Of a stretch of 64,000 nucleotides of DNA, positions 1-10,964 are shown piece after piece. The stretch's first letter is position 1. Each line of letters starts with the position of its first letter. A model generated the notes under the pieces. It had not been told where the DNA came from. It saw only the letters and a program-made list of their open reading frames with translations, and did not search any database. This DNA comes from Siphonodentalium dalli (Eukaryota; Mollusca; Scaphopoda; Gadilida; Siphonodentaliidae). A program made the translations under genes and the position numbers. The DNA lies in NCBI GenBank assembly GCA_032622095.1, contig CP136065.1:40925503-40989502 (forward strand). Direction: 5' to 3'.

Positions 1-512
1 TTCTGGTCGGGCCAAACACTGGTACATAGTTGACGCGGTGACACGTTGAGCCACTGCATATAGCAGCCTACCGATACCTCTCCAAAGTGAGACAGGCTTG
101 AGCAATACAGGTTTCAACACTCAACAATCATCAGGACGAACACAAAAGATACAGGAGAGAAAGGAAATATTATACGTGAAAAAACAGAAAGCAATACTTC
201 AAATATCAGACGATCAATACAGCATATAACAAACATTGAATCTGAAACACTGTGGAGAGGCGTGACAAGCCGATTTATTGAGCAGGGTCAACTCAACCAC
301 CCGTCGCGAAGAGACGTAGGACCAAAGAGGACCATGAGTTCAGTCGCATCCGTAGGTCGATACCTTATGTGATATGGCGGCCCTAGTACCACAGAACTCC
401 TACACCACACCTCACGGGATGCACCCACGGCAAAAAGGGTGCCACATTATGGGATTTGTACCCCGCAGTGGGCGGTAGCCTGTTTTACCCCACACGGAGA
501 ACTCATAATCAA
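1..512 (-). mobile_element. 5' end of an I/Nimb-like LINE, cut by window edge
   Basis: Read on the minus strand, this stretch matches the plus-strand stretch 51011-51532 along its whole length. Shared landmarks in order are a block ending CCCATAATGTGGCACC, a GCATCCCGTGAGGTGTGGTG block, TCCTGATGATTGTTGAGTGT, and a final GGCCCGACCAGAA at position 1. In the sister copy this stretch is the 5' untranslated region leading into ORF1 with CCHC zinc knuckles. The element therefore continues leftward out of the window. There are small indels between the copies, so neither is brand new. The boundary near 505-512 is set by where the similarity to 51011 onward fades. The clade is inferred from the sister copy only. 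Confidence 0.75.
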
Positions 513-1132
513 CTTGTCACGGAACCTTAAATATTTAGCACGTCCACACCAGTGCCATATAATGATTCGGTGCGGGTATGCGGTTTTGTCTTGAAAGCAA
601 TTTCTTTTACTAAAAAATAGTGTTCACAGATTACCGCAAACTTGGTGTTTTGCTAATGATACGATCGCCGCATTATTTCGCTCGATTCGATTCGATGTGA
701 TTCGGAATGATTATTCTGATTCGATTCGAAATCGGCTGTCCTGATTTGGCACCAGTTGCATTCTCATTACGGCAACAGACAACATTGCTTTTTCGCGATG
801 ATACCAACGAAAGACCACACATTACAAATACTGTTGTGGACTGAGTTATACTATATAGACTACCGAAGCATTGCACGACTGATGAAACTGATCTAGCAAC
901 ATTTTATATGTCGGACTTCATCTACGTGAATTCTCACTGACTTCTTTATTCCTCATGATACCATTTCGACATTCTGTAGCAGAGATAGCTACAAAGAATG
1001 CGCACTTACTTGGTTAAATGCGAATTTGATCCGTTTATATATACTATTTACATTATATACCGACGATCACTTAAGGGGGAGACGCACATTTTACATAAAT
1101 CACAGTAAATCCAGCCAGAAATGGCAAGTGAT
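513..1132. other. no gene seen
   Basis: AT-rich sequence with several short runs rich in TTCGATTCGA-type words near 680-730. A similar run is at 2520-2600. No coding frame or RNA gene is supported. Confidence 0.5.
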
Positions 1133-1480
1133 TTTCAACAAAGAATTTCTCTGGATCTATCTGGTGAACAATCTTGAATTGTACATATGATAATTTTCAT
1201 TATATATAGAATCAGAGCAATTATAAAGAGACAATAAAAATAATGGATTTTAATACATTTGAGAGGTTGAAAATATTTGTTTCGTTTCTGTCCCTTTAGG
1301 TACCGAGAACTGCCAGAAAAATTTATAATTTCAAACAACATGTCAACCATCAAATAGCTTATTGTCTTGACTCCATGAGAGGAGGCTTCATTTGTATCAT
1401 AATGTTGAGTTAGCTTTTTAATTGCATATTATAGCATCATACCCCATGTATTATAATGAGGAATAAAGCAGTCACAAATA
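1133..1480. repeat. dispersed repeat, copy 1 (partner 40300-40600)
   Basis: The same blocks occur in the same order and orientation at 40300-40600: AAAGAATTTCTCTG, TTTTAATACATTTGAGA, a TACCRAGAACTGC word, TCATAATGTTGAGTTA, and CATCATACCCCA. Gaps between blocks differ in length, so this is an old interspersed repeat. The minus-strand frames of both copies share a short similar peptide around LKCIKI, but stops and indels argue against a gene. An inverted copy of GGTACCGAGAACT also occurs near 1820-1833, which may mark part of the element. The element class is not recognised. Confidence 0.65.
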
Positions 1481-2029
1481 TGCCAGCCAATGAAAACAAA
1501 TGTTCAAATGTGGTGCTGTCCACTCAAGCAGGGAGCAATCAACAGAAATTAGGCCACAGTGTTAAGAGATATGGTGGTCAGATTTAACTTGGTTATGAAC
1601 CCATGACCCAGAACTCAACTGAGCCCAATTGTTCAATGACCAACAAGCATGGCATGAAAATTCTCAATAATAAAAAATTATTTATGGTAGTTGTCTTTCT
1701 GAATGAAAATAATCATTTAATTTCATGAATCAAGAAAAATTAAGTCCCTCTCATGATCTTCAGATATGATATCATGTATATATGAAATGCACTTTCGAAA
1801 AAAATCTGTTTTACAGTAGTTCTCGGTACCTGAACACAGTGAAATTTTAAAGAATTTTCATGTCATAAAAGTAAAGTAAATGAGATTATAAAAACCAAAT
1901 GTCCAATGGTTCTTATGTATGTTACCACAATAATCTCTTGTACAAAATTTCACAAAGATATTCCTGATAGATTTAGAGAAAATACATTTTGAAATACCAG
2001 GAAATTTTGGCAAAACGTGCGTCTGACCC
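1481..2029. other. no gene seen
   Basis: AT-rich spacer. The only structure noted is the inverted match of the GGTACCGAGAACT word (1299-1313 region versus 1820-1833). Confidence 0.4.
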
Positions 2030-2042
2030 TTAACGTCTTTAA

Positions 2043-2425
2043 CCCTTTACCCAACAGAACGGCCCTGTGCCAATGCATTCTCTTATATATGCGAGTCGAC
2101 CATAGGTCGCCTCGCATATATAAGAGAATGCATTGGCTTAACACATTAAAAATTATAAAATTGTTAAAGAATGTAAGATAAAATGGTAAAAAGTGTTAAA
2201 AAAAAGATTTTATTTAGGCCAATGCATTCTCTTATATATGCGAGGCGACCTATGGTCGACTCGCATATATAAGAGAATGCATTGGCACAGGGCATAACTG
2301 TAACTATCACAATGTGGTCAAGGAGCCGGTTCCAATGATATCCATATTTGTATGGTTCTATTGAGACAGACCGAAGATATTTTAGGCTGTTAAAGCTTTA
2401 TTTGGCCGTTTTGTTGGGTAAAGGA
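2043..2425 (+). mobile_element. hairpin-pair TTAA element, copy 1
   Basis: The element starts CCCTTTACCCAACAG and ends with the inverse, GTTGGGTAAAGGA. TTAA lies on both sides (2039-2042 and 2426-2429), as expected for a piggyBac-type target duplication. Inside are two 69-bp near-perfect palindromes, 2069-2137 and 2218-2286. Each has a 5' arm beginning GCCAATGCATTCTC, a GCGAG/CTCGC inner stem and an ATA-type loop. The second palindrome is the reverse complement of the first, so together they form a larger palindrome around an AT-rich spacer of about 80 bp. The left shoulder is short (about 26 bp) and the right shoulder long (about 140 bp). There is no ORF of note, so it is non-autonomous. The flanks carry a longer 13-bp direct repeat, TTAACGTCTTTAA, at 2030-2042 and 2426-2438. 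Confidence 0.85.
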
Positions 2426-2439
2426 TTAACGTCTTTAAG

Positions 2440-3215
2440 ATGTTAGTAAATTGATACCGGTACGGCCACTCTGTCAAGTGATATCTACATCTTCACTATT
2501 AATACGTCTGATGTTATGATGCGATTCGAGGTTCGACGATTCGGTATCAGTTGGTTGATTCGATTCGAGATTTGATTCGAAATGAAAATGCCCGATTCGC
2601 AGGGCCCTAGTACGTTGTGGCCTCGGTGTAGCATCCTTTGGAGAGAACCATATTGCCTCAGCTAGTGGCTTCTCGTCATATACAGTGATTGACGTTACAT
2701 TGAGAAGACGCGATGCGTTCTGTGGCCAATGTTATCCTTTCTATTTACGAACGGCATCTACTGAATAGGAAGAATGGACAAATTTGATGTCACCCTTCCA
2801 AATGTTCATTTGATTCAGCTTCTATTCTATCCAGTAAAGTGTTATAATTTTCCTCTCTGTGACCCAATTTTTGATTATCATATATACATGCTCTCGCGAG
2901 TGCGCAATTTCTCGTGTAATCTAGATTCAAACAATTATGCAGTCTTTAATTCGCAATAGGACAGTTATATGATCCATAATAACTACCCGCGCTTGGTTTA
3001 GTTTGGTTTTGCTGATTGGGTTTTATCGTTGTTTCAGCCACCAGGTCATATCGCGACGTTTTTATTAGCAGTTGTAAACGGGTGTAGTAAATTCGCACAG
3101 ATCGTTAATTTCACCGAAAAATAACCACGTCGAAACAACCGAATCTTGGAAAGCAACTTACTAATTTGCCTTAATACATGAACCATGTTACCTGCCTTGT
3201 GAATGGATCGGAAAT
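2440..3215. other. no gene seen
   Basis: Unremarkable AT-rich sequence. Short open frames here have no recognisable domain. Confidence 0.4.
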
Positions 3216-3218
3216 TCG

Positions 3219-3305
3219 CGCAAATCTGGATTCAAATCAGCTTCACGATTGCTGGACAGCTCGTTGGCATAATGTGTCATGCATTTTACCAACTGAGCCA
3301 ATGGG
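3219..3305 (-). repeat. tRNA-like SINE head
   Basis: On the minus strand an A-box-like TGGCTCAGTTGG (3289-3300) fits the consensus TRGCNNAGYNGG. About 50 nt downstream is a weak B-box-like GATTTGAATCC (3228-3238), two bases away from GGTTCGANTCC. The order and spacing suit an internal pol III promoter of tRNA origin. I could not fold it into a full cloverleaf, so a SINE remnant is more likely than a tRNA gene. SINE borders were not found. Confidence 0.6.
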
Positions 3306-3309
3306 GGCC

Positions 3310-5017
3310 CAAACTGCCCTATATGGTGTATGTAGTCAGACCTTCCTCCATATATATTTCTCAACATGATAAAATTAACATGGAATAATGAAGCAAACAG
3401 TTCCCTCATAACCTGAAGGAAATATAGATATGAACACTCAAACATTTCTCTTGTGAGAGTGTTTCGAGTATAAGAGCACGCAGTTGTTTTAATATCGGTG
3501 ATACTAAGAGCATATTGTGAAAAACCTAAAAGAATTGCTTTTGATGAAGTTTTTCCTTGAAAACAGGATGAAAATTTTACTACTTTTACGCGATTTCAAC
3601 ATGATGTATATTTCATATCCAACGCACAGCGTAGTATGATCACATCTTTTTATTTTATCATAAAATAGGTCCTATTGCAGTTCGATTTCGATTATGTGAA
3701 AATAGAAAGGGATGTTGCACCAGTTCTTGTTTTATCGTGACCGTACATGTTCCCTGGTCATTATATATGTCCAATATATACCAACGACGCAAACATACAG
3801 TCACATGCCTCAATTATCCGACCAAATATGGAGAGAAAAATATACGTCGCTGAACCTTTGGACACTTTTTATAACCGGATATCACTGTGACCGACAGGAT
3901 ATGCCTATAGAAAAGAGAAATGGGATGGGATGCAACGAAATCGAAAACTAAGCGTCTTTTAAGAATTAGCTCACGGACAAAATATCAACGATTAGTTATA
4001 GTCATTATATTTCTACAGACTTTATGACTCGTTCCGTCTCGAGCAGACCGTTACACGACAATGAAACCGAATCATCTTATCGAATATACAGATATCGTAT
4101 AGCTACAAATTATACAATGTCTGGCTTTTTCAAGATCCATCAGATAATATTGTGACGATCTATTTTAACCCTAAACGTCCATACATATATGATCACAATG
4201 TATTATGTGTGGTACACGTGTGTGCCTTCTCATATGTATGTCGATGGGCCTGACATCTCTTTATTGTGTAAATGTAACACATGTGGTCAGCATGGGCTTA
4301 CCAAACTACAATACCATGTATAAACAAAATCAGACTCACGTGTTCGGTATGACACAGTATAAATATTAAAACACAATACATGTACATACATATATAATCG
4401 TGGCACATGCAAACAATATAGATCAGAAATAGTGTACACGTGTACATGGGGTGGGTGTATATTGTGGGTTGGGTTTGTTGTGGTGGGGTATAGGGTGTGT
4501 GCATGTGGCTTTTCCCGCGTATGGAAGCACGTAGGCGTGAAAGGGGAAAAGTAAGGAAATAAATAGGGGCAAGCTGATTTTTTTTATATTATTTAGGCCA
4601 TAACATCGCGGATGCGTCACGGAAAGTCCCCTAAAATCGGATTTGAGCTTTCAGAGTTAACCAATTTTTCCATAAAAAAAAAACTTTTATATTTTTCACA
4701 ATCATAGGAATAATGGGATGATATAACAATTTATTTTTCAGCCGAAACATATACCCAATGTACTCAATATTGTTCAATACACAATTCTCGAACCAGAGAT
4801 ACAAATTCAACGGGAGGATATGAATGAATTTCGCAGATATGGCATAAAATAACACAATGACCCCAAAAAAATACGATTTTTAAAAACAAACTGTCCAATT
4901 CGATTTCAAATTTCTCGGGCTATGCATTATGTAGGCGTAAGTGATTTGTTTTAAAAACTGCACAGACATCACTGCTGCAATATAATATGCGGAATTAGCA
5001 AATATACCTATGATAAG
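3310..5017. other. no gene seen
   Basis: AT-rich sequence with short chance frames. A GT-rich run occurs around 4434-4505. No supported gene or bounded element. Confidence 0.4.
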
Positions 5018-5235
5018 TGGTCAATACTTGTAAAAACATAACCCTACCCCCTAAATTGGCTCTCAGAAAACACACCAACTGTGAAAAGGGTGATAAAAGC
5101 ATGAAACTTGGCACATTTGTTTCTTATACGCTACTGCTAATTTTCACAAGTGTCGACATTTGCGACAGGCTTGTCTTAGCAACGGTTGCTAGGCAACTAC
5201 CCGACATCGGATTAATGCATATGACTGATAGTATT
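5018..5235. repeat. left outer inverted end of the composite
   Basis: It pairs with 13830-14068 in inverted orientation. The pairing includes the C-rich end word, the GAAACTTGGCACAT word (about 5104-5119) and a near-palindromic GTTGCTAGGCAAC at 5185-5197. The right partner has GTTGCCTAGCAAC at 13847-13859. It stops at ATGACTGATAGTATT, part of the 165-bp unit, where the inner foldback begins. Confidence 0.75.
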
Positions 5236-7062
5236 AGTCGGGGAGCCAATAAGGTCCACCTGCACCCCCCCCCCCCCCCGATGATTACAAATAACCTTAT
5301 TTTTATTGTTCCCTATGGTATCCAGATAAAGAATCCGGAATTCTCCGAAAAATAAAGGTGGCCCTACTAGGTGCTAGAGCCATTTGAATCCAAGATGGCC
5401 GCCATTTCCTCTAATTCCGACCAGCTGTATTTAATCGTTGTAATAGATCGGTTGTTAGCAAAAGACACAGACAAAATATATGCCATTTGTTGGTATGATG
5501 TCCTTCTTCAAAATGACGGTAAAAAATTTCGGAAAAAATTCAAAATGGCCGCCGAAAAATGACGTCGTCTGCACGAAAATAGGAAATTTAATTAATATTT
5601 CACCATATCTTCCATTTTTCTTCACATTAATCATTAGTAAATGGCAATGTTTTTGAGACAGTCATCAAGCGTGATATTATAGCGTCATTTTAAGACATTT
5701 GCCATTGACGAGGGTTCCGTAATAGATACAGAAAGAGGATTTGAAAAAGAGGGGTAAAATTTTCTATTTTTTGCAAGACGATTTTGATAGTCATTTTATC
5801 GACAAACCACACAGGCTGTTAATAGAATGTCAACAACTATGTGCTTTATTTTATTGGACGGATGTTTTACTTCAATGGGAATGAAATTGGTGTAGAAAAT
5901 TTCCAAAATGGCCGCCGAAAATATGAAAAATGGTAAATATTGCCCCAGGGTGTCCTGCAATGGCTTACAAGTTGTGGTTAATATATAAAATTGGCTAATC
6001 TGTATTATATACATTGCATACTAACATGTCTGATGCACCATGGATCATTGTTTCTATTGTCACCACTGACATCACCAGAAATATTGGATTTTTCTCTCAC
6101 AAACTTGACATAAATTTCGGCAAAAATTCACTTTTCAGGGTTGGACAATTGTTTTAAGTAAAATGCAACTATCATTGGTATCAAAGGTATTTATTGTATT
6201 GGTCTATCTTAAATGTGTCACACTACGGTGTTTATAGACCAAATTGCTCAAGATGGCTTCCAAAATGGCAACCAAATTTGTAAAAAGTTAATTTTTTACA
6301 TATATCCCGAACATTATTCTCTGCGTTATCCGACATGATAGTAAATTGTGACTCACTTGGTTATTGTACGTGTTAGTTAATTAACTGACAACTACGTTCT
6401 ATTATGTTTGTCCCAGTTCCGTATGGGGCATGACAAATTCATTTTAAAGTTGCAGTATGGAATTTTGCGGAGAACCTCTTTTGTGTTTCTTGCCATATTA
6501 TTGAAAGGAAATGGGCAGAACTTTGAAACTGAACTGAGATGAACCATAATATGTGGCTATTCTGGTCCATTATGATAAAACATATCAACTGGATACAGGG
6601 TGGATGCCAAGATGGTAGCCAGGGACTTACTATATGATCATAGGTGAGGTGAATAGGTATACAGGGAGTTATTGTATGGTCAACGGTGAGATGAGTACAT
6701 GTATGTATACAATTAGTGACTGTATGATCATAAATGTAATGAATAGCTATACAGGGAGTGACTAAATGGTCATGTGTCAGGTGTATGAGTATACCCGGTG
6801 TTCCTGCTTGGTGATGTGGCGGTATGGTCATGTGTAGGTTATACGGGTATACACATGTGTTGCTATATGGTCATGGGCGAGGGGTATGTGTATATAGCGA
6901 GCGGCTATACGGGCATGGATGATGTGCATATGCATACATGGAGTGAATATACTGACATGGCTGGGGAGTATTAGTATATCTTGAGTGGCTATTCTGCTAT
7001 GGTGTGACAATAGGGATACAGGGAGTGACATGGCCAAGGGTGAGGTGAATATATATACAGGG
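5236..7062. repeat. left arm of inner foldback
   Basis: Reverse complement of 8668-10483. It contains several copies of an AAAATGGCCGCC-type word (for example 5394-5405, 5542-5553 and 5906-5917). Similarity to the partner arm is strong to about 7040 and then fades inside the minisatellite. Confidence 0.85.
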
Positions 7063-8120
7063 AGTTACTGTATGGGCATGAATGATGTGAATATGTATAC
7101 AAGGAGTGACTATATGGTTATGAGTGGGGTGTCCATGGTGAGATGCATAGGAATATAAGGAGTGGCTGTATGGGCATGTGTGAGGTGAATCGGTATACAT
7201 GTAGTGACTGTACAGTGTATTGTTGTGTGTGGCCGTTGTGACCGTATGGGCATTGCTGTGGTGTATAGATATAACGAGAGTAGCTACATGGTCATCTGTG
7301 AGTTGTTTATGTATATATGGAGTGACTGTAATGTCGTGGTGGGATGTATATGTGTACCGTGTGTGGCTGTATTGTGACATGTGGGTGTATATGTATATTT
7401 GTGCTGTCTGTATGATCATGGATGGAGTGCGTAGATAAATAGGGAGTGATTTTATGGTTAGGGGTAATGTGTATTGGTGCACCTGGTATGCCTGTACGGT
7501 CAAGATTGAAGTTATATGCATACCTGTGGCTATATAGGGAGTGCCCTTTTGGTAACGGGTGGGTCGTATATTGATATATGTTGTGGATGTATTATCATCG
7601 GTGGTGTATAGGGTGTAGATGAATGATCATGGATGGCGTGTATAAGTATACATTGAGTTGCTGAATTGTCATGTGCGAGGTGTATATGCAAGTATTAAAC
7701 TTATGAGTGGTCGTGTGTGCGGGTATTGGTATATTTGGAAGGGCTCACCATTGATGAGGTGTATATGTATATCTGGATTGACTCTATGGTCATGGGTATG
7801 GCGAATAGATATACATGTAGTGGCTGTATGGTCCACGGTGAGGTGAATAGGTATACAATGAGTGACTTTATGATCGTGAATGTGGTGAATATGTATACAC
7901 ATAGTGACTATATGGTCAGGTGTAGGAGTATACCTGGTGTTCATGCATGGTGACTCATGGCTGTATCGTCATTTGTGGCATGTACCAGTATAACCAAATA
8001 TGGCTGTATGGTCAGGTGTATGTGTATAGAGTGGGTGACTATATTGTCATTTGTGTGGTGTTTATGTACATATGAGGTCATGGTGGGTTGTACATGTGTA
8101 ATTTGGGTGGCTATCGCTTT
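6600..8120. repeat. degenerate minisatellite, left orientation
   Basis: Repeated core words on the plus strand are GGTGAATAGGTATAC, AGGGAGTGACT and TATGGTCATG, recurring about every 45-50 bp. Because the period is often 45 bp, the minus strand keeps open frames with a recurring 15-residue pattern like DHIVTPCIPIHLTHD (6439-6831 and 6997-7521). I treat these as chance frames of a repeat, not genes. Confidence 0.8.
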
Positions 8121-8204
8121 CCACAATAACGCAAGGATATGTTAATCAATAGAGAGGTCATATCAAAGTGTTCTCCACCATGATAGTGTTTGTGTACATG
8201 GGGC

Positions 8205-9120
8205 CACCCATTACCACACAGTCATTCCATATATACATAAACACTACAGACATAACAATATAGTGACCAACTGTATAAACGTACACCTGACCCATGACCA
8301 TGGATGGCCATACAGCCATGAGTCACAATGCAGTCACACCGGGTATAATCCTAAACATGACCCATAACCATAGAGTCACTCCTTGTATACCCATTCACCT
8401 CACTATTGGCCATATGGTCATCCCATGTATACCTATTCTCCACACACACACATGGTCAAATAGACATTCAATATATACATCAACACCACAACAATGACCA
8501 TAGAGTCACCCCGGGTATACATATCCACCTCACCAATGGTCATATAGCCACTCGCTTCATACACATACCCTCACCCATGGCACCTGGCATACTCCTTCAT
8601 CTGACCTATGGCCATATAGTCACACCGTGTGTACCTATTCAAAACATTCGTACATGATCATGGTCAATCATTGTATATATATTCACCTCACCCTTGGCCA
8701 TGTCACTCCCCGTATCCCTATTTGTCACACCATAGCAGAATAGCCACTCAAGATATACTAATACTCCCCAGCCATGTCAGTATATTCACTCCATGTATGC
8801 ATATGCACATCATCCATGGCCATATAGCCGCTCGCTATATACACATACCCCTCGCCCATGACCATATAGCAACACATGTGTATACCCGTATAACCTACAC
8901 ATGACCTACACGTCACCAAGCAGGAACACCGGGTATACTCATACACCTGACACATGACCATTTAGTCACTCCCTGTATAGCTATTCATTACATTTATGAT
9001 CATACAGTCACTAATTGTATACATAAATGTACTCATCTCACCGTTGACCATACAATAACTCCCTGTATACCTATTCACCTCATCTATGACCATATAGTAA
9101 CTCCCTGGCTACCATCTTGG
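8205..9120. repeat. degenerate minisatellite, inverted orientation
   Basis: The same minisatellite family as 6600-8120 but on the other strand: AGTCACTCC, GTATACCTATTCACCTC and CATGACCATA now read on the plus strand. The switch happens between about 8125 and 8205, not at the geometric centre of the foldback (about 7864). The left array is therefore longer than the right, which suggests unequal loss or gain after the inversion formed. Confidence 0.8.
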
Positions 9121-10483
9121 CATCCACCCTGTATCCAGTTGATATGTTTTATCATAATGGACCAGAATAGCCACATATTATGGTTCCTCTCAGTTCCGTT
9201 TCAAAGTTCTGCCCATTTCCTTTCAATAATATGGCAAGAAACACAAAAGAGGTTCTCCGCAAAATTCCATACTGCAACTTTAAAATGAATTTGTCATGCC
9301 CCATACGGAACTGGGACAAACATAATAGAACGTAGTTGTCAGTTAATTAACTAACACGTACAATAACCAAGTGAGTCACAATTTACTACCTTGTCGGATA
9401 ATGCAGAGAATAATGTTCGGGATATATGTAAAAAATTAACTTTTTACAAATTTGGTTGCCATTTTGGAAGCCATCTTGAGCAATTTGGTCTATAAACACC
9501 GTAGTGTGACACATTTAAGATAGACCAATACAATAAATACCTTTGATACCAATGATAGTTGCATTTTACTTAAAACAATTGTCCAACCCTGAAAAGTGAA
9601 TTTTTGCCGAAATTTATGTCAAGTTTGTGAGAGAAAAATCCAATATTTCTGGTGATGTCAGTGGTGACAATAGAAACAATGATCCATGGTGCATCAGACA
9701 TGTTAGTATGCAATGTATATAATACAGATTAGCCAATTTTATATATTAACCACAACTTGTAAGCCATTGCAGGACACCCTGGGGCAATATTTACCATTTT
9801 TCATATTTTCGGCGGCCATTTTGGAAATTTTCTACACCAATTTCATTCCCATTGAAGTAAAACATCCGTCCAATAAAATAAAGCACATAGTTGTTGACAT
9901 TCTATTAACAGCCTGTGTGGTTTGTCGATAAAATGACTATCAAAATCGTCTTGCAAAAAATAGAAAATTTTACCCCTCTTTTTCAAATCCTCTTTCTGTA
10001 TCTATTACGGAACCCTCGTCAATGGCAAATGTCTTAAAATGACGCTGTAATATCACGCTTGATGACTGTCTCAAAAACATTGCCATTTACTAATGATTAA
10101 TGTGAAGAAAAATGGAAGATATGGTGAAATATTAATTAAATTTCCTATTTTCGTGCAGATGACGTCATTTTTCGGCGGCCATTTTGAATTTTTTTCGAAA
10201 TTTTTTGCCGTCATTTTGAAGAAGGACATCATACCAACAAATGGCATATATTTTGTCTGTGTCTTTTGCTAACAACCGATCTATTACAACGATTAAATAC
10301 AGCTGGTCGGAATTAGAGGAAATGGCGGCCATCTTGGATTCAAATGGCTCTAGCACCTAGTAGGGCCACCTTTATTTTTCGGAGAATTCCGGATTCTTTA
10401 TCTGGATACCATAGGGAACAATAAAAATAAGGTTATTTGTAATCATCGGGGGGGTGCAGGTGGACCTTATTGGCTCCCCGACT
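8668..10483. repeat. right arm of inner foldback
   Basis: Reverse complement of 5236-7062 with scattered substitutions, for example GACGTCATT versus GACGTCGTC near the 10160/5560 pair. It contains ATGGCGGCCATCTTGGATT at 10322-10340, a word also found at 45710-45728. Confidence 0.85.
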
Positions 10484-10960
10484 ATATATGTGTTCTAACA
10501 AACTAAACTACGTCGTGTAGCATTTTTATGGTGAAAATAATTGTCAGTTTTGACCTGACTGACAAATTACCATATTTCTTACTTACAAGGGGGTGACGGT
10601 TGCTAGGGACACACACACAATCTAAAAATGCACATATGACTGATATTATGGTAGCTTTAACAAACTAAACTACACCTAATAGCAATTTTATGTGGAAACA
10701 ATTATAATAGTTGTTGTTAGTGTTGAGCTGGTTGAAAAAATACCATATAATTCTTACTTAGATGAGTGGTAACTGTTCCCAGGGTCATACCCGAAATACA
10801 AAAATGCACACCTGTCTAATATTATTGTAGTGTTAACGTTGTTATGGTGAAAACAATTATAAATGTTGTTAGTGTGAGCCTAACCAGAATGTGCTACAAA
10901 TTTAGTTTTCATATGGGTACAAGTATCCGTTATGCTCCATCAGTTCAGATATCGGGAATT
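10484..10960. repeat. tandem units of about 165 bp (left set)
   Basis: About three degenerate units share the blocks AACAAACTAAACTAC, TTTTATGGTGAAAA, AATTGTTGTTAGTGT, ACGGTTGCTAGGGAC and ATGACTGATATTATGG in constant order. The same unit appears in inverted orientation at 13400-13880. Confidence 0.75.
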
Positions 10961-10964
10961 TAAA

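Larger units (their letters stand above)
5236..10483. mobile_element. 5.25-kb inner foldback element
   Basis: The termini are a perfect inverted match: AGTCGGGGAGCCAATAAGG at 5236 and its complement ending at 10483. Positions pair with coordinate sums close to 15,727 through about 1.8 kb. Mismatches are few, and the only large length difference is a poly-C run near 5265-5279 versus a shorter G run near 10448. The insertion splits a 165-bp unit: the left flank ends ACTGATAGTATT and the right flank resumes ATATATGTGTTCTAACAAAC. No transposase frame is present. Frames in the arms appear twice simply because the arms are copies. The near-identity of the arms implies a young inversion or ongoing gene conversion. 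Confidence 0.85.

Noticed and set aside
2069-2137. microRNA gene
   Set aside because: The stem is almost perfect and repeated with mobile ends; without small-RNA data a transposon hairpin is the simpler reading.
1950-2144. Frames across the hairpin-pair elements (also 48397-48666 and 53283-53495)
   Set aside because: They translate palindromes; the same peptide appears on both strands and in every copy.
3219-3305. True tRNA gene
   Set aside because: B box has two changes and no full cloverleaf could be made; SINE head preferred. The same applies to 35720-35785.
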